A model generated the notes under the pieces. The model did not search any database. It was not told the DNA's origin and saw only the letters and a program-made list of their open reading frames with translations. The translations under genes and the position numbers were made by a program. From an uncultured Tateyamaria sp. (GTDB lineage: Bacteria; Pseudomonadota; Alphaproteobacteria; Rhodobacterales; Rhodobacteraceae), in NCBI GenBank assembly GCA_905480645.1, contig CAJQRC010000037.1, forward strand, positions 44,357 through 108,356: a stretch of 64,000 bases of DNA. The letters are read 5' to 3'. Shown piece after piece: positions 37,705 to 46,981 of the stretch. Positions within the stretch are counted from its first letter, which is position 1, and each line of letters opens with the position of its first letter.

Positions 37705-38693
37705 AGTTTGGCTCTGTTGCTATTAAAGATTCTGTTGGTGGAATTTTGGCACATTCAATGTTGGGCATTGGAGGGTATATCAGCAAGGGAACTGTTTTGG
37801 ATGCCACACACATAGCGCAGCTTTGCGCTGCTGGGCATGAGAATCTTGTAGTTGCGCGCTTGGAAAAGGGCGACGTAGAGGAAAACCTAGCTGCAACACG
37901 TTTGGCAAAAGCCATTGTTTGTAAACCGGAAATGCAGGGCCTGCGGGTAGCAAGGGCAGGCGCTGGGCGTGTAAACTTATATTCAACTAGAGCGGGTATT
38001 GTTTTGTTGGATGAAGCAGCCATCCTTGCTGTAAATACAGTAAACCCAATGATAACGATCGCCACGGTGTCTCGATTCAAACGTGTTGAAGAGGGGAGTA
38101 TGATTGCTACAATAAAAATAATTTCTTATTCAGTTTCGGAAGTAGCTTTAGAGGATGCGTGTAGTGTGGGCCTGAGTGGGCTAAGCATAGCAGCTCCAAT
38201 TTTTGAGACGGCAACCCTTGTCGAGACTCAAGTTGAAGAAAAACGTGGCACAGGGAAAGGGCAGGTGGCCATAACTGGTCGATTGGATAGGTTAGGGGTA
38301 CAGCTAGAATCAAAAATAGTGGTTGAGCATAAGAAAGATCAATTGGCAGATGCGCTGAAGGAGGCAAAGGGGGACGTGGTTTTTATATTGACCGCCTCGG
38401 CAACGTCAGACCCTTTGGATGTAGGACCAGAGGCACTGCGTAAGGCGGGGGGGGTTATTACAGCCTACGGAATGCCCGTTGATCCAGGAAACCTTCTTTT
38501 TCTAGGCTGGTTAGGTAAAAAACCCGTAATTGGCTTGCCAGGATGTGCTCGCTCTCCTGCATTAAATGGCGCAGATTGGGTTTTGGAGCGGATAATTTGT
38601 GGTCAACGGCTGACTCAGGCTCATATATCCAGTATGGGCGTCGGAGGTTTGCTCAAAGAAATTCCAACAAGACCAATGCCTCGAGCATTGTAG
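37701..38693 (+). CDS. Molybdopterin-binding (MoeA/Mog-like) protein
   Basis: A 330-residue protein whose C-terminal half is a molybdopterin-binding domain (LGVQLESKIVVEH, then DVVFILTASATSDPLDVGPEAL, and MPVDPGNLLFLGWLGKKPVIGLPGCARSPALNG split across the end). The N-terminal half contains GGILAHSM, typical of proteins found with CO-dehydrogenase and aldehyde-oxidase-type operons. It is translationally coupled to the XdhC-family gene. Likely role: cofactor binding or modification for the downstream cox-type enzyme, inferred from family and position. Confidence 0.86.
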   Translation: MKFGSVAIKDSVGGILAHSMLGIGGYISKGTVLDATHIAQLCAAGHENLVVARLEKGDVEENLAATRLAKAIVCKPEMQGLRVARAGAGRVNLYSTRAGIVLLDEAAILAVNTVNPMITIATVSRFKRVEEGSMIATIKIISYSVSEVALEDACSVGLSGLSIAAPIFETATLVETQVEEKRGTGKGQVAITGRLDRLGVQLESKIVVEHKKDQLADALKEAKGDVVFILTASATSDPLDVGPEALRKAGGVITAYGMPVDPGNLLFLGWLGKKPVIGLPGCARSPALNGADWVLERIICGQRLTQAHISSMGVGGLLKEIPTRPMPRAL

Positions 38694-38808
38694 AGGTTGT
38701 ACCAACTAAAATAATACTGCGATATTTTTAGATATTTAAAAAAAATGGTTCTAAACTGATCGTAGCCGTGTTTAACTATTGCAACAAAATAAAAAAAGGG
38801 AGGATGCT

Positions 38809-39294
38809 ATGGCACAAGTGTCAATGACCGTTAATGGAAAGTCTGCGTCTGGCGAGATAGATGGGCGCACATTATTATCTTCGTTCTTGCGCGACGATTT
38901 AAAACTTACCGGAACTCACGTGGGTTGCGATACGTCTCAGTGCGGTGCTTGTTTGGTGCACGTAGATGGCGTAGCAGTTAAGTCTTGTACAATGCTAGCT
39001 GCAGAAGCTGATGGTGCGGAAGTCGATACAATTGAGGGTCAAGCCAACGCAGACGGATCTCTCAACGTGATTCAGCAGGCGTTTCAAGATCACCATGGGC
39101 TACAATGCGGTTTTTGCACACCCGGTATGGTTATGTCTGCAGCGGCACTCTTAAAAGAAAATGCTAATCCTTCAGAATCGGAAGTGCGCTCATATCTGGA
39201 GGGTAATATTTGTCGCTGCACAGGTTATCATAATATCGTTAAAGCAATTATGGCAGCATCTGGACAGGATGTCAGTTCTATTGCTGCCGAATAA
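38809..39294 (+). CDS. coxS: CO-dehydrogenase-type molybdenum hydroxylase, small [2Fe-2S] subunit
   Basis: Electron-transfer subunit of the molybdenum hydroxylase. The 161 residues hold two [2Fe-2S] sites: plant-ferredoxin type Cys40, Cys45, Cys48 and Cys60 ([12 protein letters not shown]) and the helical-domain site Cys100, Cys103, Cys135 and Cys137 ([15 protein letters not shown]). All eight ligands are present. The ATG at 38809 has AGGGAGGA immediately upstream. It is the first of three structural genes in the order S-L-M, the order usual for form II operons (form I is M-S-L). Confidence 0.93.
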   Translation: MAQVSMTVNGKSASGEIDGRTLLSSFLRDDLKLTGTHVGCDTSQCGACLVHVDGVAVKSCTMLAAEADGAEVDTIEGQANADGSLNVIQQAFQDHHGLQCGFCTPGMVMSAAALLKENANPSESEVRSYLEGNICRCTGYHNIVKAIMAASGQDVSSIAAE

Positions 39295-39458
39295 CTTAAT
39301 TCGCTTGATTGGAGCACCTATTGTTTTGGTTTCAAAACTTTTTTTTGAGATAAAAATCACTGGGGTCTACCCCATATTTCTAGAGTGCATGATTAAACGT
39401 GATCTGAAAATTTGAACTACGCGGGTATTGTCCCGTGCTAAATACAGGGAGAAATAAA

Positions 39459-41819
39459 ATGCCAAAAGATGGAGGCATAGGTGCCAGTAGCAAGCGGCGC
39501 GAAGATGTTCGGTTTTTGACAGGGGTCGGAAACTATACGGACGATATTAATGCACATGGGCAAGCCCATGTATTTTTTCTACGGTCCGATGTGGCACATG
39601 GGAAATTAAACGCAGTCGATACTACCACAGCAGCCGCGATGCCAGGGGTTGTTCAGATCTTTACTGGAGCAGACTTTGAAGCTGTAGGCGGGATGCCATG
39701 TGGTTGGCAGGTCACAGGAAAAAACGGTGAAGTAATGCAAGAGCCTAAGCATCCTGTTTTGGCTTCTGAAAAAGTTCGGCATGTAGGCGAACCAATAGCG
39801 GCTGTTGTAGCGGATACTTTAGAGCAGGCTCGTGATGCTGCTGAAGCAATTTTACTCGACATTACAGAACTGCCAGCAGTAATAGACATGAAAGCCGCAG
39901 TCGTGGCCAACGCTCCTAAAGTACACGATGATCTCGCAAACAATTTATGTTATGATTGGGGTTTCGTTGAGGAGAATAAAGCTGCAACGGATAAGGCTTT
40001 CTTGGATGCCGCTCATGTGACTTCTCTCGAGCTTGTCAATAATCGTCTTGTGGCAAATCCAATGGAGCCGCGTGTTGCACTCGGTGAGTATTCGCAAGGG
40101 ACTGACGAACATACCTTGTATACTACTTCTCAAAACCCACATGTTATCCGTCTGTTAATGGGTGCATTTGTTTTGGGTATTCCAGAGCATAAGTTACGCG
40201 TCGTATCTCCAGATGTAGGTGGCGGTTTTGGAACAAAAATATTTCATTACCAAGAAGAGGCATTTTGCACTTTTGCAGCAAAGGCTTGTAAACGTCCAGT
40301 AAAGTGGACATCGAGCCGAACTGAAGCCTTCATGTCAGATGCACATGGCCGTGACCATGTTACAAAAATCGAGTTGGCATTGGACGCGGACAATAACTTT
40401 ACTGCACTGCGGACCGACACCTATGCAAACATGGGGGCATATCTGTCAACATTTGCCCCCTCTGTGCCGACTTGGTTGCATGGAACGTTGATGGCTGGGA
40501 ATTACAAAACCCCGTTAATCTACGTTAATGTAAAAGCGGTGTTTACGAATACAGTACCGGTCGATGCTTACCGCGGTGCTGGCCGTCCTGAAGCGACTTT
40601 CCAATTAGAACGTGTTGTGGATAAAGCGGCGCGTGAATTAGGCGTTGATCCAATTGCTTTAAGGCGTCAAAACTTCATTACAGAGTTTCCATACGCCACG
40701 CCGGTCGCAGTGGAATATGACACTGGTGATTATCACGCAACTATGGATAAGCTTGAGGAAATGGGCGATTTTTCCGGTTTTGAAGCGCGACGTAAAGCTT
40801 CGGAGGCAAGTGGAAAACTACGTGGCCTTGGAGTGAACTGCTACATCGAGGCTTGCGGTATAGCGCCGTCTAACCTTGTAGGACAGCTAGGGGCGCGTGC
40901 TGGACTTTACGAAAGCGCGACTGTTCGGGTGAATGCCACTGGAGGGCTGGTCGTTATGACTGGATCACATAGCCATGGTCAAGGGCATGAGACGGCTTTC
41001 GCTCAGGTAGTAGCAGAGATGATTGGTATTGACGAGAGTATGATTGAAATAGTGCATGGTGATACAGCTAAGGTGCCAATGGGCATGGGGACTTATGGCT
41101 CTCGCTCTATTGCGGTCGGCGGGTCTGCCATGGTTCGAGCAACAGAAAAAATAATAAATAAAGCTAAGAAAATTGCATCGCACCTATTAGAAGCTTCAGA
41201 ATCAGACATTGAGCTTAAAGACGGTGCTTTCTCAGTTGCTGGTACTGATAAATCTGTGGCGTGGGGCGACGTTACTTTGGCGGCTTATGTTCCTCATAAC
41301 TACCCGCTTGAAGAAATTGAACCCGGGCTGGAGGAAACTGCTTTCTATGACCCGTCAAACTTTACCTACCCCGCCGGAGCCTATTGTTGTGAGGTGGAAG
41401 TAGACCCAGAGACAGGCAAGGTTAGTATAGAAAGGTTTGCGGCTGCAGATGATTTTGGTAATATTATTAATCCAATGATAGTTACCGGACAAGTGCATGG
41501 CGGCTTGGCGCAAGGAATAGGGCAGGCGCTTTTAGAAAACTGTGCATATGATGAAAATGGCCAGTTGCTGAGTGCTTCTTACATGGATTATGCGATGCCA
41601 CGTGCGGATGATTTGCCGATGTTCTCTGTAGATCACTCATGTCAGACACCATGCACTCACAATCCATTAGGAGTGAAGGGGTGTGGTGAAGCGGGGGCAA
41701 TTGGATCTCCACCAGCGGTTGTAAACGCCGTGGTTGATGCTCTGCGATCCGCGGGCAAAGACGTAACTCATATTGATATGCCACTTTCGCCAGATAGAGT
41801 TTGGGCGGCAATGCAATAA
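39459..41819 (+). CDS. coxL: CO-dehydrogenase-like molybdenum hydroxylase, large subunit (form II)
   Basis: Catalytic subunit binding molybdopterin cytosine dinucleotide, 786 residues. The active-site loop reads AYRGAGRPE (370-378), the form II signature. True form I CO dehydrogenases have AYRCSFR with the Cys that binds copper. CO oxidation is therefore not assured, and another aldehyde or heterocycle may be the substrate. Other cofactor motifs are GGGFGTK, GSHSHGQGHET and the C-terminal GVKGCGEAGAIGSPPA with the catalytic Glu. AGGGAG precedes the ATG. A 164-bp gap separates it from coxS. Confidence 0.93.
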   Translation: MPKDGGIGASSKRREDVRFLTGVGNYTDDINAHGQAHVFFLRSDVAHGKLNAVDTTTAAAMPGVVQIFTGADFEAVGGMPCGWQVTGKNGEVMQEPKHPVLASEKVRHVGEPIAAVVADTLEQARDAAEAILLDITELPAVIDMKAAVVANAPKVHDDLANNLCYDWGFVEENKAATDKAFLDAAHVTSLELVNNRLVANPMEPRVALGEYSQGTDEHTLYTTSQNPHVIRLLMGAFVLGIPEHKLRVVSPDVGGGFGTKIFHYQEEAFCTFAAKACKRPVKWTSSRTEAFMSDAHGRDHVTKIELALDADNNFTALRTDTYANMGAYLSTFAPSVPTWLHGTLMAGNYKTPLIYVNVKAVFTNTVPVDAYRGAGRPEATFQLERVVDKAARELGVDPIALRRQNFITEFPYATPVAVEYDTGDYHATMDKLEEMGDFSGFEARRKASEASGKLRGLGVNCYIEACGIAPSNLVGQLGARAGLYESATVRVNATGGLVVMTGSHSHGQGHETAFAQVVAEMIGIDESMIEIVHGDTAKVPMGMGTYGSRSIAVGGSAMVRATEKIINKAKKIASHLLEASESDIELKDGAFSVAGTDKSVAWGDVTLAAYVPHNYPLEEIEPGLEETAFYDPSNFTYPAGAYCCEVEVDPETGKVSIERFAAADDFGNIINPMIVTGQVHGGLAQGIGQALLENCAYDENGQLLSASYMDYAMPRADDLPMFSVDHSCQTPCTHNPLGVKGCGEAGAIGSPPAVVNAVVDALRSAGKDVTHIDMPLSPDRVWAAMQ

Positions 41820-41910
41820 AGTAATAAAAGGCGGGGCCGGAATTTCTCTCGGTCCTGCAGAGTTTTGGCAAATTAACTTGGGTTAATTTTGCTAATAGAA
41901 AGGATACACT

Positions 41911-42699
41911 ATGTATAATTTTGAATTTCAAAAACCAGACACTATTTCTGACGCTGTAGCTGCCCTAGGTGCGGAAGATGCGCAGGCACTTGGGGGTGGT
42001 CAAACGCTGCTACCCACAATGAAGCAGCGCTTAGCAAGTCCAAAAGTTTTGGTGAGCCTAAAAGGAATTGCGGAGTTGCAAGGCCTTTGCATGGGAGACG
42101 ATGGCTCTATGTGTATTGGTGGGGCAACAAACCATGCCACAGTGGCTGTTGAGGCAACTTCTTATCCTGCATTAGCAGCAACAGCGGCTCACATTGGAGA
42201 TCCTGCCGTGCGTAATAGAGGCACTATTGGAGGTTCTCTTGCTAACAATGATCCGTCCGCCTGTTATCCGGCGGCAGCTCTTGCATCAGGCGCCACCATT
42301 GTAAGCAATTCTCGCGAAATTTTGGCAGATGACTTTTTTCAGGGCATGTTTACCACTGCCCTTGAGGAAGGTGAAATAATAACTGAGGTCCGTTTTCCTA
42401 TTCCTGAAAAAGCAAACTATCAAAAATTTCTTCAGCCGGCCTCACGCTTCGCGCTTGTCGGAGTATTTGTCGCTAAATTCGCAGACGGTGTCCGTGTTGC
42501 AATTACTGGTGCATCTAACGACGGTGTTTTCCGTTGGGGGGAGGCGGAAGAGACCTTGTCTACAAACTTTTCCCCTGACGCGCTTCAGGGATTATCACTG
42601 AGTGACAGTGATATGATTGCAGATTTGCACGGAACAGCTGCCTACCGTGCACATCTGTGTTCTGTAATGACTAAGAGAGCGGTCATGGCAGCAAATTAA
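41911..42699 (+). CDS. coxM: CO-dehydrogenase-like molybdenum hydroxylase, medium FAD subunit
   Basis: FAD-binding subunit passing electrons to the quinone pool or another acceptor, 262 residues. The two FAD motifs are LGGGQTLLPTMKQRL (about 29-43) and TIGGSLANNDPSACYP (about 109-124), both intact. The C-terminal domain has the CO-dehydrogenase flavoprotein fold (QPASRFALVGVFVAKF, then ITGASNDGVFR). It closes the operon, and a strong terminator lies 28 bp after the stop. Confidence 0.93.
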   Translation: MYNFEFQKPDTISDAVAALGAEDAQALGGGQTLLPTMKQRLASPKVLVSLKGIAELQGLCMGDDGSMCIGGATNHATVAVEATSYPALAATAAHIGDPAVRNRGTIGGSLANNDPSACYPAAALASGATIVSNSREILADDFFQGMFTTALEEGEIITEVRFPIPEKANYQKFLQPASRFALVGVFVAKFADGVRVAITGASNDGVFRWGEAEETLSTNFSPDALQGLSLSDSDMIADLHGTAAYRAHLCSVMTKRAVMAAN

Positions 42700-42727
42700 A
42701 TTTTCGACAATTATTTAGAACATTTTT

Positions 42728-42766
42728 AAACCGTGGCGTTTGTTATTTCGCCACGGTTTTTCTTTT
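42728..42766 (+). terminator. Intrinsic terminator of the cox operon
   Basis: A perfect 11-bp GC-rich stem, AAACCGTGGCG (42728-42738) with CGCCACGGTTT (42749-42759), encloses a 10-nt loop and is followed by TTCTTTT. This is the cleanest single-direction terminator in the window. Confidence 0.92.
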
Positions 42767-42973
42767 CAAAGGATTTTGTGTGCAGCCTCTGAACATTTCG
42801 GTAGTAAGTATAACAAAGAAGTAGCATTCAGACTTGGTTGTTTTAGTTGGATTGGAATTTGTTTATTGAATGTATCAATTGGTCATAATTCATTGAAATC
42901 TAGAGTTGATCTTTTTCCCTATCAAAAAAGGTAAGAATTTTTAATTCTTCATTCGTATAATGCTGAATTGAAC

Positions 42974-43528
42974 TCACCCTTTTGTTGGCAATGGTCCAAT
43001 TAACATAACCATTTGACGACCTTCCATCTTAGGAAAGTTTTCAATTTTGCCATGATCTTCTGTATCTACAGCTACACGCTCCAGAAGTTCACGCCCTAAG
43101 TTTAAATGGGCCATTTCACGTCCTCTAAATCTTAGAGTAATTTTAACTTTGTCGCCGTTTTCAAGAAATTTGAAAACATTACGCATTTTTACATCGTAGT
43201 CATTTGTATCTGTATTTGGCCGAAATTTAACTTCTTTAATCTCAATAATTTTTTGCTTCTTTCGAGCTTCTGCTTCGCGTTTTTGCGTCTCATATTTGAA
43301 TTTACCGAAATCCATAATTTTGCAAACTGGTGGATTTGCATTTGGAGAAATTTCAACTAAATCCAAACCTGCTTCGTCGGCCATATCCATGGCGCGTGTC
43401 GGTGTCACTACACCTACGTTGTCGCCATCGGCGCCAATAAGGCGAATTTCAGAGTTGCGGATTTTTTCGTTTACGCGTGGGCCAGTTTCACGTTGTGGCG
43501 GCGCGTTATGGGGTCTTCGAGCGATGAT
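42974..43528 (-). CDS. infC: Translation initiation factor IF-3, non-canonical start codon
   Basis: IF-3 checks start codon pairing and keeps ribosomal subunits apart. The first ATG/GTG of the frame (43408) lies inside the N-domain, about 40 codons too late. Upstream, the same frame reads [20 protein letters not shown] and [19 protein letters not shown], the standard N-terminus in this order. No ATG, GTG or TTG is available, but two ATC codons (43528 and 43525) sit 5-8 nt after AAAGGA. IF-3 genes in many bacteria use AUU or AUC so that the factor limits its own translation, so an AUC start is concluded. The C-domain ends [17 protein letters not shown]. Confidence 0.9.
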   Translation of the reverse strand: MIARRPHNAPPQRETGPRVNEKIRNSEIRLIGADGDNVGVVTPTRAMDMADEAGLDLVEISPNANPPVCKIMDFGKFKYETQKREAEARKKQKIIEIKEVKFRPNTDTNDYDVKMRNVFKFLENGDKVKITLRFRGREMAHLNLGRELLERVAVDTEDHGKIENFPKMEGRQMVMLIGPLPTKG

Positions 43529-43856
43529 AGTCGTCCTTTAATGATTGGCAGAAATATGCAAATAGTGAATAGCGTCTGTGAGTTATATCTTCAAGTCGCA
43601 AAATTGAAACTGTATTTCTATTCTGTTCATTTTCTATCGTGCGGTACTGACATCGTAACCTACTCAGAAATTTGTTACATTAATATTTAACGAAGTTGAC
43701 CCTTTGTGTGGAATGTGACCTCAAATAAAAAGTTATAAACTAATTTTTTTATAGTTTTAATATGTTAAGGATGAATAAATTTTTACTATGAACAGCAGAA
43801 CATTTACGCATAGTTCCCTGAGTCAAAATGCCTTGTGGATCACCATTAATGTAAAA
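43529..43856. other. Intergenic region between fpr and infC
   Basis: A 328-bp AT-rich stretch. It contains the AAAGGA ribosome-binding site of infC (43534-43539) and presumably its promoter. I see no additional gene or terminator. Confidence 0.55.
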
Positions 43857-44687
43857 TCAATCCAGAAATGCTTTTTCGACGACATAGTGAGCAGGTTTTG
43901 AATTTGCTCCTTCCACTAGTCCATATTCTTCTAACATCGCTTTTAGTTCGAGATTAAAAGCAAGATTACCACATATCATTGCACGATCGGTGTCGCGGTT
44001 TAAAGGAATTACATTTAGGTCGGTGAATACCACGCCTGAATGCATTAAATCCGTAATACGCCCTACTTTTTGGCTTTGATTGCGTGTAGTAGTTGGGTAA
44101 TATTTGATGCGTTGCCAAAAATTTTTACCAATCACCGCATTCAGTAATTCGTTCGATTTCAAGTCATCAATTAATTCTGCACCATATTTTAGTTCGTTTG
44201 CCTCGCGACATGTGTGTGTAATGATAATCTCATCGTAATCTTCATAAGTTTGTGGTTCGCGTAGAAGCGAGGCAAAAGGTGCAAACCCAGTGCCTGTTGC
44301 AAAGAACCAGAGGCGTTTTCCTGGGATTAGCGCGTCGTGAACTAATGTACCAACAGGTTTGGGGCGTAATATGATTTCATCGCCAATTTTAATATGTTGT
44401 AGTTTTGATGTCAGAGGTCCATCAGGCACTTTTATGGAATAAAACTCTAATTCTTCATCCCATGATGGTGAGGCAATAGAGTATGCACGCAAAAGTGGTT
44501 TTTGTTTTCCAGTTTCATGGCTTTCATCGCCCATTAATCCAATCATTACAAATTCACCTGATCGGAAACGTAAAGATGCAGGACGTGTTACCCTAAAACT
44601 GAACAAGCGATCGGTGTAATGTGTGACTGCCGTAACCGTTTGGGTATCAGGTATTTTTTTAAGGGGCAGAGAAGTATTTGAGGTCAA
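43857..44687 (-). CDS. fpr: Ferredoxin--NADP(+) reductase
   Basis: FAD enzyme moving electrons between NADPH and ferredoxin or flavodoxin, used in oxidative-stress defence and biosynthesis. The 276 residues carry the FAD-binding RAYSIASPSWDEELEFYSI, the NADP-binding FATGTGFAPFASLLREP and ICGNLAFN segments, and a C-terminal KAFLD. The size and compact ending fit the bacterial (Rhodobacter/E. coli) class rather than the plastid type. It is monocistronic as far as can be seen. Confidence 0.93.
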   Translation of the reverse strand: MTSNTSLPLKKIPDTQTVTAVTHYTDRLFSFRVTRPASLRFRSGEFVMIGLMGDESHETGKQKPLLRAYSIASPSWDEELEFYSIKVPDGPLTSKLQHIKIGDEIILRPKPVGTLVHDALIPGKRLWFFATGTGFAPFASLLREPQTYEDYDEIIITHTCREANELKYGAELIDDLKSNELLNAVIGKNFWQRIKYYPTTTRNQSQKVGRITDLMHSGVVFTDLNVIPLNRDTDRAMICGNLAFNLELKAMLEEYGLVEGANSKPAHYVVEKAFLD

Positions 44688-45144
44688 TTTTTTGCTCTAT
44701 TATGTGTTATTTAGTGAACCAGTGAAAGTTCAGTGTATAATAGTCTTTGATTGCAAAGAGGGAAGGGCTTCGTAGCGCAGGTGAGCATTAAAGTTGTTTT
44801 TTTGTCATTAAATAAAAGTCTGTCACTGGGCGCTGGCTTGTGTTTTGCAAAGACTTAAAGATCTAAATTCTATCAGATACTCAATTGCAGGCTATCGGAC
44901 CCTGATAGTGTAAATTAAGTAAACATCGTTTGGCTATATCAAAGATTACAGATTTACCGTTGCGGCGTTTTCACATCTAGTTTCAATTATCAGTCACCAT
45001 TTTGTGAAGGACTCTATTATCATTTCGTTTTTAATTTATTTAAAGAATTTTATTCTATATATTACTCATAATAGTTATATTTAAAGAATATAATACCAAA
45101 TTTTTAGATATTGCAATACTTTGCTGTTTAACGGAGATGATACA
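44688..45144. other. Divergent intergenic region between fpr and an Lrp-type regulator
   Basis: A 457-bp non-coding, AT-rich stretch. It contains an inverted repeat CTATCAG (44870-44876) and CTGATAG (44902-44908) separated by 25 nt, with GATA/TATC inside, which could be a regulator operator or an incidental palindrome. Confidence 0.45.
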
Positions 45145-45609
45145 ATGCCTGTACGGATTGATGAAATAGATCGAAAAATTTTACATAGTTTGCAGGTCGA
45201 TGCTTCCCAATCATTAGATGAAATTGCCAAAGCTGTTGGGTCATCCAAAACGCCAGTTTGGAACCGCATACGGAAATTGAAAAGTGCGGGGGTTATTGGT
45301 CAGCAAACTGTTATTCTTGATGCAGAAGCTCTGGGATTCGAAGCATGTTTTTTTGTCTTAATACGTACATCAGAACATGATAATGACTGGCAAGGTCAAT
45401 TCTTGGCGACACTGTTGGCGCGAGATGAGGTGCAAGAGGCCCATCGTCTGGCAGGTGATATAGATTATATCCTGAAAGTGCGTGTACGAAACGCGCGTGC
45501 TTATGATAAATTTTATCAAGCTTTAATTTCTGAGGTGAAAATATTTAATGTCACAGCTCTACTATCCATGGAAGAAATCAAATGCTCTTTAGAGTTGCCG
45601 CTGGTTTAG
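45145..45609 (+). CDS. Lrp/AsnC family transcriptional regulator
   Basis: DNA-binding regulator of 154 residues. The N-terminal winged helix-turn-helix reads MPVRIDEIDRKILHSLQVDA, then EIAKAVGSSKTPVWNRIRKL, and the RAM effector domain follows with VQEAHRLAGDIDYILKVRV and the C-terminal TALLSMEEIKCSLELPL. Regulators of this branch usually control amino-acid metabolism genes next door, but here the downstream frame is a remnant, so its target is not evident. The ATG at 45145 has GGAGATG upstream. Confidence 0.9.
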   Translation: MPVRIDEIDRKILHSLQVDASQSLDEIAKAVGSSKTPVWNRIRKLKSAGVIGQQTVILDAEALGFEACFFVLIRTSEHDNDWQGQFLATLLARDEVQEAHRLAGDIDYILKVRVRNARAYDKFYQALISEVKIFNVTALLSMEEIKCSLELPLV

Positions 45610-45677
45610 TAGGACTGAGTTCCTATATCCCTATTAATTTTGGATATATGAAACATAATTACAAATTTTGGTGGTAA

Positions 45678-46079
45678 GTTGAAGAGGCAAAGGTTCCCTC
45701 TACCATTACAGAAGAGCTGGGACTTTCTTCTGAAGGTACGAGCCATGTGGCAATAAAAGAGGCGTTCTTACTTGAAGCTAGGCGCACCGGTTTAATGCCT
45801 CAGGCAGCGGAGATTACGGACCTGAATGGAATTATTAGGGGAATGCGTCAAGCATCGGCTTTAATGGTAGAGTGGCCTGGTTGTTCGCAACTCAGATCTC
45901 CGATTTCATTTGTGCGCGCGAGTGACAATGAGCGGACTGATTTGGTCAAAAAACTATCTGAGCTGACACAAGGTAAGGTCAAGATTGTTATCGTCTCATC
46001 CCCGCATTTCAGGATGATTAATCGTGAGAACAGTCGTGAGCTCGCTCTATTGGTTAAAGACACTCTTAAGCTGCAATAG
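45678..46079 (+). pseudogene. Remnant of an alpha/beta hydrolase or thioesterase gene (C-terminal part)
   Basis: An open stretch from after a TAA at 45675-45677 to a TAG at 46077-46079. The first usable start is a GTG at 45747 without a clear ribosome-binding site. The last 60 residues (SPISFVRASDNERTDLVKKL, then VKIVIVSSPHFRMI) have the layout of a thioesterase C-terminus, in which a strand ending in a hydrophobic residue precedes Asp and the catalytic His of SSPHF. No upstream half with a nucleophile is present. It probably represents the tail of a lost gene downstream of the Lrp regulator. The family assignment is weak. Confidence 0.4.
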
Positions 46080-46342
46080 GCTTTTAATGGGTGGAAGGGT
46101 ATTCAACAGCGCTAGAGCTAACTTTGATGTACTATCTAACTCGTGAGGCTCAACAGATTGAGGTCTGATTTTTTTTTACCTAGCCGCAGTCTACCAATGA
46201 ATGAAACGGCCCACACTGTTTGCAAACATGTCTGTTGTCATAGATTAAATATAAATTGGCACAATATGGAAAGTCAGAAATGAAATTTCATATATATAAG
46301 CAAAGGAATACTTAAATAACTAAAACCTGATAGGAGTACTTA

Positions 46343-46864
46343 ATGCGAGACACACTAAGGTTATGGAAATCTGCGATAGCGCCTGTTATTTTAATCACAC
46401 TGGGAGTATCTGCCGCAAATGCCGATATAACTGTCACGTTTAAAGATGGTGCCCCAAAGGATAGATTTACGATTGTTCTTAATGCTGCATGTGCAATTGG
46501 TCCTTCAGTTCTGCAGATTAATCTTGCAACTGCGCCAGTTGGCCTGCTTTTTGATATTACAGAAAACGGTGACGGTATTGGAGTATCGCAACCTTTTGAG
46601 TGGGTTTCTCCCCCGAACAACTTAGCTGCTACGCCACAAGTTGTTGATGGTGATACAATACTTGAACTAAATTTGAACGGCCTTTCGCCAGAAGTTCCTT
46701 GGGTTTTTACGATTGATCTTGATGATAAAGCAAGCAATCAACCAATTACGGTATCAGGATCTGAGATAGCAGGTGCACAGGCGATTCTGTTAACAAGTGG
46801 CAGGTCAACCACTGGTATATTTGATGCAAGTGGTGAAGCTACAATCTCAACTGTTTGTAGCTGA
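46343..46864 (+). CDS. Exported protein resembling Rhodobacterales 'aggregation factor core'
   Basis: A 173-residue secreted protein. The N-terminus has a signal peptide (basic start, hydrophobic about 10-25, cleavage after NADA-type site near residue 28). The mature part is acidic and beta-rich: ITVTFKDGAPKDRFTI, a Cys pair (Cys50 and the penultimate Cys), QPFEWVS, and FTIDLDDKASNQPITVSGSEIAGA. Proteins of this pattern in the Rhodobacterales are annotated 'aggregation factor core', a name without demonstrated function. AGGAG precedes the ATG, and the gene stands alone. Confidence 0.65.
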   Translation: MRDTLRLWKSAIAPVILITLGVSAANADITVTFKDGAPKDRFTIVLNAACAIGPSVLQINLATAPVGLLFDITENGDGIGVSQPFEWVSPPNNLAATPQVVDGDTILELNLNGLSPEVPWVFTIDLDDKASNQPITVSGSEIAGAQAILLTSGRSTTGIFDASGEATISTVCS

Positions 46865-46981
46865 TTAAATGGGGTTAATATAGCTTATCAAAATTCTAAG
46901 CTGCAGTCTTCCAAAGTGGCCTTCCGTATCATAACTGATATTTTTTATTTAAGTCCTGACAATTAGCTTTGGTTTTTTATT

